Shown piece by piece: positions 26,565 to 32,380 of a stretch of DNA of 32,380 nt. Every line of letters begins with the position of its first letter. Position 1 is the stretch's first letter. Both the position numbers and the translations under genes were made by a program. The notes under the pieces are model-generated. The model was given only the letters and a program-made list of their open reading frames with translations, ran no database searches and was not told the DNA's origin. This stretch comes from Candidatus Omnitrophota bacterium (GTDB lineage: Bacteria > Omnitrophota > Gorgyraeia > Gygaellales > Profunditerraquicolaceae), in contig JAUYEC010000160.1 of the NCBI GenBank assembly GCA_030691585.1, forward strand, positions 1-32,380, written 5' to 3'.

Positions 26565-28034
26565 TTATTCCATCCCCTTTAGATAACCGACAAACAAGCT
26601 GTTCAATACCTGTTCTATCTCAAGCGTGAGTTCTTTGGCCGATTCCAATTTTTTTGCCAATTCCGGCTCACGCGCGAGGATATATTGCCAGATTTCATTT
26701 TTAAACCTGTTGATCTTTGGCGGTTCCAATTGATCCAATATTTTTCTGTCCAAGGCATAAAGCAAAACAATTAATTCCGCGATGGCGGCCGGTTTGTTTT
26801 TATCCTGATTAAATATAGCGGTAATTACCTCTCCCCGGCGGATTTTGAACGCCACGTCCTGGCTTAAACTCGATTTTAGTTTAGTCAGGCGTAAAAGTTC
26901 TTTAAATTGCGTATATTCCAGGCGGATTCCGCCGCTTAACCTCTTTAAAACAGGATTTTGCGTCTTGCTTCCGATAATCGATACCGACATTGAAAAATCC
27001 ACTGCCGGTTTAAAGCCCTCGGCAAACATAGATGAATTCAAATAGATTTGCCCATCTGTCATTGAGATAAGATTAGACGGAATAAACCCCGTTACATCCT
27101 GCTGTAAGGTATCCGCGATAGGGAAGAAACTCATTGAGCCTGAACCCAGCTCCCGGCTAAGCCTGCCGGCGCGCTCCATAAGCTGGGAATGAATATAATA
27201 AATATCTCCGGGGTAAGCTTCTCTTCCCGGCGGCCTTTCCAGCAATAAGGAAATCTGGCGGTATGCCCAGGCATGCTTGGTCATATCATCGAACACCACT
27301 AAAACATCCCTGCCGTTATAAAAAAAATATTCCCCTAAGGCGGCCGCGGCATAAGGAGCCAGATACTGTTCTGCCGTCGTTGCCGAAGCGGGGGCGGCGA
27401 CAACCAGCGTGTAATCCAGCGCGCCCCCGAATTTAAGAAGCTGTGTTACTTTTAACAGCGAAGAAAAACTCTTGCCGATACAGCAATAAATACAAACAAC
27501 CCCCTTGTCTCTTTGGTTGAGTATGGCGTCTACCGCTATCGTTGTTTTACCTGTCATCCTGTCCCCAATAATCAGCTGGCGCTGCCCCTTGGAAAGCGGG
27601 ACAATAGCGTCTATGATCCTGGTGCCTGTTTCTAAACACGATAGGGCGCCGGAGCGCTCCATAGTGCCGGGCGCTTCTCTAAAAACAGGATAGTATTCAA
27701 CTGGGGGATTAACGGGGCCTTTGCCGTCTACAGGCTCGGCCAGGGCATTGACAATCCTGCCTAAAAAACCTTCGCCAACGGGTATCCTGAATTCTTCCGG
27801 CAAGCTATAGACTTCCTGGCCAAGCCTCACGCCGGCCTCATCGCCCAGGATCAAAACCGAGACTTCGTCTTCCCAAAAACCCACAATCATGCCTTTCGGG
27901 CCGCCGGAAAAAGTTACCAACTGGCCGTTCATAAAACCGCTAAGCCCGGATACGGCGGCAATGATTTTTTTAACCGACTTGACCCTGCCGGCCTCTTTTA
28001 TCCTGATTGCCGGTGAGTTTAATGTGTCCTGCAT
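26565..28034 (-). CDS. F-type ATPase alpha paralogue 2 (Ile at expected Arg-finger position)
   Basis: IIGDRMTGKTTIAVDAIL, AYRQISLLLERPPGREAYPGDIYYIHSQLMERAGRLS, FIPSNLISMTDGQIYLNSSMFAEGFKPAVDFSMSVSIIGSKTQ. Confidence 0.92.
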   Translation of the reverse strand: MQDTLNSPAIRIKEAGRVKSVKKIIAAVSGLSGFMNGQLVTFSGGPKGMIVGFWEDEVSVLILGDEAGVRLGQEVYSLPEEFRIPVGEGFLGRIVNALAEPVDGKGPVNPPVEYYPVFREAPGTMERSGALSCLETGTRIIDAIVPLSKGQRQLIIGDRMTGKTTIAVDAILNQRDKGVVCIYCCIGKSFSSLLKVTQLLKFGGALDYTLVVAAPASATTAEQYLAPYAAAALGEYFFYNGRDVLVVFDDMTKHAWAYRQISLLLERPPGREAYPGDIYYIHSQLMERAGRLSRELGSGSMSFFPIADTLQQDVTGFIPSNLISMTDGQIYLNSSMFAEGFKPAVDFSMSVSIIGSKTQNPVLKRLSGGIRLEYTQFKELLRLTKLKSSLSQDVAFKIRRGEVITAIFNQDKNKPAAIAELIVLLYALDRKILDQLEPPKINRFKNEIWQYILAREPELAKKLESAKELTLEIEQVLNSLFVGYLKGME

Positions 28035-28052
28035 ATGGGAATTTCCGGTATG

Positions 28053-29522
28053 TCAAGAGGCTGGAGAATATACTTCTTCGTTTTTAAAGAAAGCAATCAA
28101 GCACCCATCCAATTCTTTTGTGATTCCAGGGGTTAATTTCTTTTCATTAAACAAATCATCCATCATTGCCGGATAGTTATCTTCGGCAAATTGCAGGATA
28201 TTCTTTTTGAAATATTCTATTTGCGGTTTTGAAAAAACTTCAAGGACGTCCCGCCTTAAAGCATAAAGCAAAATCAGTTCTTCCTCCAAAGAGCAAGGTT
28301 TGGTCTTCTCTTGAATAAAGAGGTGCGTTATTACCTCACCATGCTTTAAGCGCTGGCCCACTTCTTCCGATACGCCTGTTTTAAACCTGGTAACATTCAA
28401 CAGATCAAGGTATTGTATGTATTCCTGGCGCAGCATCGAACTTAATTCCTTCATTGCCGCACACTGCACCTTGTTGCCTATCCTTGAAACGGAAAGCCCC
28501 AGGTCTATTGCCGGCTTGAACCCTGAATTGAATAAGCCCGTGTTTAAATAAATCTGGCCGTCCGTCATCGAAACAAGATTCGATGGGATATAACCGGTTA
28601 TATCGCCCTGAAGAGTATCAACTATGGGGAAAAAAGTCATTGAGCCGTTTTTTAATTCAGGATTAAGCTTTCCCGCCCTTTCCATAAGTTGCGAGTGTAA
28701 ATAGAAAATATCCCCGGGATAGGCGTCCCTTCCCGGAGAACGCTCTAAGAGCAATGAAATCTGGCGGTATGCCCAGGCATGCTTGGTCAGGTCGTCAAAA
28801 ACCACAAATACGTCTTTGCCGTTATGCATAAAATATTCGCCGAGCGTGCAGGCGGTATAGGGCGCCAGGTACTGCTCGCCTACCGGGCAGGAGGACGCCG
28901 CGGAAACCACTATTGTATACTTCATAGCATCGTTATCTTTTAATGTTTCAATGATTTTCTCAAGAGAAGCCTGGAATCGGCCTATGCAGCAATATATACA
29001 AATGACGTCCTTGCTTTTCTGATTAATTATGGCGTCTACGCATATGCTTGATTTTCCAATCATCCTGTCGCCGATGATTAATTCACGCTGGCCGCGGCCA
29101 ATAGGGATGGTTGCGTCAATAATCAAAATCCCCGTCTCAAAGGCTTCGGCCAAAGGGGCGCGCTCAAGCACACCCGGGGCATCCCGGAAAAGAGGATAGT
29201 ATTCGCCGCCCGACAAGATAATGCCCTTTCCATCCGACGGCTCGGCCAGGGCATTGACAACCCTGCCTAAAAAACCCTCACCCACCGGAACCCTGAACTC
29301 CTCCATCCTGCTATAAACGGTGTTGCCGACCTTTACATCATCTACTTTACCCAAGAGAAGAACCAACGCCTCCTCTTGCGCGAAGCCCATTACTATTGCC
29401 CTGGTATTGACGGTTATATCCAGCAACTGGCCGTTCATACAGCTTGAGAGTCCCGCGACCTTAGCAACGCTTTTTTTAATCTCTTTTATCCGGCCGGTTT
29501 CCCGGACCAACACCATGCTCAT
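28053..29522 (-). CDS. atpA: F-type ATPase alpha paralogue 1 (Arg finger retained)
   Basis: IIGDRMIGKSSICVDAII, AYRQISLLLERSPGRDAYPGDIFYLHSQLMERAGKLN, YIPSNLVSMTDGQIYLNTGLFNSGFKPAIDLGLSVSRIGNKVQ. Confidence 0.93.
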   Translation of the reverse strand: MSMVLVRETGRIKEIKKSVAKVAGLSSCMNGQLLDITVNTRAIVMGFAQEEALVLLLGKVDDVKVGNTVYSRMEEFRVPVGEGFLGRVVNALAEPSDGKGIILSGGEYYPLFRDAPGVLERAPLAEAFETGILIIDATIPIGRGQRELIIGDRMIGKSSICVDAIINQKSKDVICIYCCIGRFQASLEKIIETLKDNDAMKYTIVVSAASSCPVGEQYLAPYTACTLGEYFMHNGKDVFVVFDDLTKHAWAYRQISLLLERSPGRDAYPGDIFYLHSQLMERAGKLNPELKNGSMTFFPIVDTLQGDITGYIPSNLVSMTDGQIYLNTGLFNSGFKPAIDLGLSVSRIGNKVQCAAMKELSSMLRQEYIQYLDLLNVTRFKTGVSEEVGQRLKHGEVITHLFIQEKTKPCSLEEELILLYALRRDVLEVFSKPQIEYFKKNILQFAEDNYPAMMDDLFNEKKLTPGITKELDGCLIAFFKNEEVYSPAS

Positions 29523-30238
29523 TTCCTAAGCGCCTCGCAGGCTTCATTAAGTTTTCCGCGCAAGCTGCCGTCAATAATAAGACCTCCTAATTTTATTATG
29601 ACGCCCGCGATAATACTTGCATCCGCCGTCTCCTCCAACGTTATATTCCTTCCGGTTTTGGCGGAAAGCGTGGATGCTATTTGCTCTTTTTCGGCTTTAG
29701 TAATCTCTACGGCTATAATCAATTCACCTTTATCGGTATTCACATTTAACTTTGACGCCTCGATCATGCCTATTTCGTCCAGGGCGTCTTGCAGGACCGC
29801 GGTGCGCAGTATCAACATATTCTTAGAGGTAAGTATTTTCTGGATCAACGCCAGAGATTGCTCCACGCACTTTTCCTGCAGCCCGGCTTCGATCTCCTCC
29901 CTGATTTTTTCCTTTGTATTCAGGGCCTGTTTAATCATCCGGTCGGCTTCCTGTTTTGCCTTGTTCAAAGCTTCTTCTTTTATCTTATCCGATTGTTCTT
30001 TTGCTTCGGCCCTTAGTCTATTCGCCTCTTTTTCCGCGGCTTCAACTTTATCCCGGTATTTTTTCTCCGCCTCCTCCATCTTTGCCGCCAGTTCCCGCGC
30101 TTTTTCGGCATTTTCCCGGCTAAGCTGTTGTAACCTCTTAGTCTCCACAAAAGAGGCGGAATACATAATTTTATACAGGACAAAAACCAGCGCCGCAAAA
30201 GTCAGCACCTGAATTATGATAAGTTGAATTATCAGCAT
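29519..30238 (-). CDS. F-type ATPase b-delta fusion subunit
   Basis: N-terminal TM + long charged b-type helix, then a delta C-terminal signature DASIIAGVIIKLGGLIIDGSLRGKLNEACEAL. Confidence 0.87.
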   Translation of the reverse strand: MLIIQLIIIQVLTFAALVFVLYKIMYSASFVETKRLQQLSRENAEKARELAAKMEEAEKKYRDKVEAAEKEANRLRAEAKEQSDKIKEEALNKAKQEADRMIKQALNTKEKIREEIEAGLQEKCVEQSLALIQKILTSKNMLILRTAVLQDALDEIGMIEASKLNVNTDKGELIIAVEITKAEKEQIASTLSAKTGRNITLEETADASIIAGVIIKLGGLIIDGSLRGKLNEACEALRK

Positions 30239-30265
30239 AAGTACCTCTTTTTAGTTTACCGCCGG

Positions 30266-30478
30266 CTATTTTCCAAATAACTGGAAGAGCACAAGCATTC
30301 CTATAATCGCGATCGCTTCAGCAAAAATAAGCGCGATTATCATAGCCAGCAGGATCTTCGGAGCTGAAGAAGGATTCCTTCCTAAGGCCCGGATGCTGGC
30401 AAATCCGATTGAGGCGATTACCGCCGAAGGCCCCAGGATAGTCACAAACATTACGAGTATTATGATAAAATTACGCAT
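30266..30478 (-). CDS. atpE: F-type ATPase c subunit
   Basis: 70 aa, two TM helices, polar loop RALGRNPSS, helix-2 acidic residue FAEAIAIIGMLVLFQLF. Confidence 0.92.
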   Translation of the reverse strand: MRNFIIILVMFVTILGPSAVIASIGFASIRALGRNPSSAPKILLAMIIALIFAEAIAIIGMLVLFQLFGK

Positions 30479-30708
30479 TATTCTTCCACCAGCGCCACAA
30501 GCTCATTTCTGTGCATTTTTACTACGCCTTTAGTGATAGCGACATATTTATTCCAATCTATTATGATTTCCCCCCCGCGTAAAAGGCTGATAATGGGCCT
30601 GTGGAAATCCAAAACTTCAAATTCACCCTCATTGCCGGGTAAAAAAACGCTGTTTGCCTGGCCTTCGTAAATCGTGCGTCTTGGATTAATTATGGTTACT
30701 TTGAACAT
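30478..30708 (-). CDS. atpC: F-type ATPase epsilon subunit, N-terminal domain only
   Basis: FKVTIINPRRTIYEGQANSVFLPGNEGEFEVLDFHRPIISLLRGGEIII...; 76 aa, no C-terminal helical hairpin. Confidence 0.87.
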   Translation of the reverse strand: MFKVTIINPRRTIYEGQANSVFLPGNEGEFEVLDFHRPIISLLRGGEIIIDWNKYVAITKGVVKMHRNELVALVEE

Positions 30709-30709
30709 A

Positions 30710-32134
30710 TCACTCGTTAACCTTTTCTCGTTTTTTTCCCGCGGCCGCTTTAATCTGCGCCCACCAGAGGATAAAAAACAAAAAACTCACCATCGCCAGG
30801 AACCCGATAATTATCCAGATGATCTTCCAGCTGGTCGTCACATTGGGCGCCCTGCCGCGGAACATGGATTTTCCCACCAGTTCCATACCCATTGCGCCCC
30901 GCAAAACGCCTTCGGGTTTCGGCGCTCCGCCTGCTACAAACCCGACGCTTCCACCTGCCTGGATAACCATTTTCTCCAGTTTTGCAACGGCTATGGAGAC
31001 TTCATCGAATTTTATAAGGTTGGAGCGATAATTAGCGATATGCCTATCCACGCTCATATCGGTAATATTCTGATTAGCGTTGATATCATTTAAAGCGGCA
31101 ATGATTTTGTTCATCAAGGATTTTGCCGGCAGTTTATATTTCGATTCCGCCAAGACGCCCATCAATTTTTCCGTGTGCGCCGTGACCGCGTCAATGCCCT
31201 GCTCAGGTATTACCCATATATCTTTTACCGTAACCGCAAATTTTTTCTTTTCATCCGGCGCGAGCATAACCGCGTCTTTATAGACGTATTGCAGGCCTTT
31301 CTGGTAATCATAAGCTATCTCCAGGCCGCCGCTGTCAATTATATGCTCCCGCCTTAGCTCTGAAGGAAAGTAATACTTTACGGGAACGGGCTTCTCTTCG
31401 TCTGAAGGATTGGATACTGTTATATCAAATTTTATAGTGCCGGACCCCGCGTGGCCGGGCACGGGATTCTTTGCTTTCGCCTGATCGCCTGCGGGAGAGA
31501 ATTCTCCTTTCGGCGCGCTGACGGAAGAAACTTCCGGCGTGCCGGCCGGCAAAGCCGCCGGCCCGCTGACTTCCATTACCAAATCTTCCAAGTCACCGAT
31601 ATCCTTCTTTACCTCTTTTAAAATACCGCTGTTTGTCTCATAATTGGATATCTTCTGCTCGACATCCATCCCCGGCGAATTCTGGAATTCGCTTATCTTA
31701 TCAAGCCCGGCAGTGATACTCTCGGTTAAAGTCTTTGCCTGCGGGTAATATTCCGACTTCTTCAAGACGTCAAGAATCTCCTGCGCGCGTTTTTTTAATG
31801 ATCTGACCTCTTCAATAGGTATAGTCCAGATATCCCGGATTACCAGCTCCAGCGTAACTGTTTCCTGGGGCTTAAGCATGACGTCCTGATAGGCATAATA
31901 TAGCGATCTTTCAAAATCATATTCCACCCTGAAACCGCCCTTATCCGTTATATCTTCGGGCGCGACACCTTTGGGCAGATAAGTCTTTACCGGCAGCGTT
32001 CTTGTTTCGGTATCCGAGGGATTCGCGACAATCATTTTAAGTTTTACGTCGTCGGCAAAAGACAGGCCGTAAGCCGTTAACGCACAAATCGAAAGTAATA
32101 AAATAATATAGAACTTCTTCATAGCATGCGACAC
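30710..32134 (-). CDS. Uncharacterised secreted/membrane-anchored protein with duplicated beta+helical domain and C-terminal TM
   Basis: Signal peptide; repeats VANPSDTETRTLPVKTYLPKGVAPEDITDKGGFRVEYDF... and VSNPSDEEKPVPVKYYFPSELRREHIIDSGGLEIAYDY..., each followed by DIWxIP and a helical stretch; TM IIWIIIGFLAMVSFLFFILWW. Confidence 0.8.
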   Translation of the reverse strand: MSHAMKKFYIILLLSICALTAYGLSFADDVKLKMIVANPSDTETRTLPVKTYLPKGVAPEDITDKGGFRVEYDFERSLYYAYQDVMLKPQETVTLELVIRDIWTIPIEEVRSLKKRAQEILDVLKKSEYYPQAKTLTESITAGLDKISEFQNSPGMDVEQKISNYETNSGILKEVKKDIGDLEDLVMEVSGPAALPAGTPEVSSVSAPKGEFSPAGDQAKAKNPVPGHAGSGTIKFDITVSNPSDEEKPVPVKYYFPSELRREHIIDSGGLEIAYDYQKGLQYVYKDAVMLAPDEKKKFAVTVKDIWVIPEQGIDAVTAHTEKLMGVLAESKYKLPAKSLMNKIIAALNDINANQNITDMSVDRHIANYRSNLIKFDEVSIAVAKLEKMVIQAGGSVGFVAGGAPKPEGVLRGAMGMELVGKSMFRGRAPNVTTSWKIIWIIIGFLAMVSFLFFILWWAQIKAAAGKKREKVNE

Positions 32135-32140
32135 TACAAA

Positions 32141-32380
32141 TTACTTCTTTTCCCCTTTTTCCAACCATGTCTTAACCACCGGCTCCTGTCTATTCACCAG
32201 CGTCGTTTTTACAAATTCAACCGTCTTTTTTAATTCAATAAGCTGGTTCTGCAGGGTCTGCAAAGTAGCAGGGCCTTTAAATTCGGTTTCTTTAGCGGCC
32301 GCCCCTTTTAAGCCCGTCCCGGAGACTAACTTTTGCAATGCTTCTTTCGTTTCCCTGACGGATTCGGCGGCCTCTTTTAC
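32141..32380 (-). CDS. Uncharacterised helical protein, 5' end beyond window
   Basis: Frame is open to the window edge: VKEAAESVRETKEALQKLVSGTGLKGAAAKETEFKGPATLQTLQNQLIELKKTVEFVKTTLVNRQEPVVKTWLEKGEKK. Confidence 0.6.
   Translation of the reverse strand, partial: VKEAAESVRETKEALQKLVSGTGLKGAAAKETEFKGPATLQTLQNQLIELKKTVEFVKTTLVNRQEPVVKTWLEKGEKK

Noticed and set aside
26565-29522. Assembly duplication as explanation of the two alpha genes
   Set aside because: The two genes differ throughout in protein sequence and in key motifs, and have different N- and C-termini, so this is a diverged paralogue pair, not a duplicated contig segment.

Overview
The window looks like a bacterial chromosome segment, nearly all of it coded on the minus strand. 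The style resembles Candidatus Omnitrophota, but that placement is inference only. From left to right it holds: (1) a housekeeping block (scpB, ruvA, ruvC, yebC, RNase P RNA, an RNase HI gene, a DUF164-type zinc-ribbon gene, tRNA-Val, tRNA-Ile2(CAU)); (2) a small integrated element of about 2.4 kb whose tyrosine integrase reads into the tRNA-Ile2 gene, with HTH regulators, an O-like replication protein and a candidate origin; (3) an RHS/SpvB polymorphic-toxin locus made of a tip-less 1498-aa SpvB/FG-GAP/RHS protein plus separate RHS-core 'tip' ORFs, two of them sharing a duplicated ~307-bp signal-peptide/tip module, with putative immunity genes; (4) a type II secretion operon (gspE-F-G-I-J-K-L-M); (5) an atypical F-type ATPase operon (epsilon, c, b-delta fusion, two divergent alpha paralogues, gamma, beta). 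No subunit a gene is visible in the window. One alpha paralogue has Ile where the arginine finger is expected. The ATPase genes are tightly coupled to a membrane-anchored protein with a duplicated ectodomain. The strongest candidates for something undescribed are the two-alpha F-type ATPase and the split RHS tip array. Two promoter-to-terminator leader RNAs and a candidate replication origin also deserve checking.
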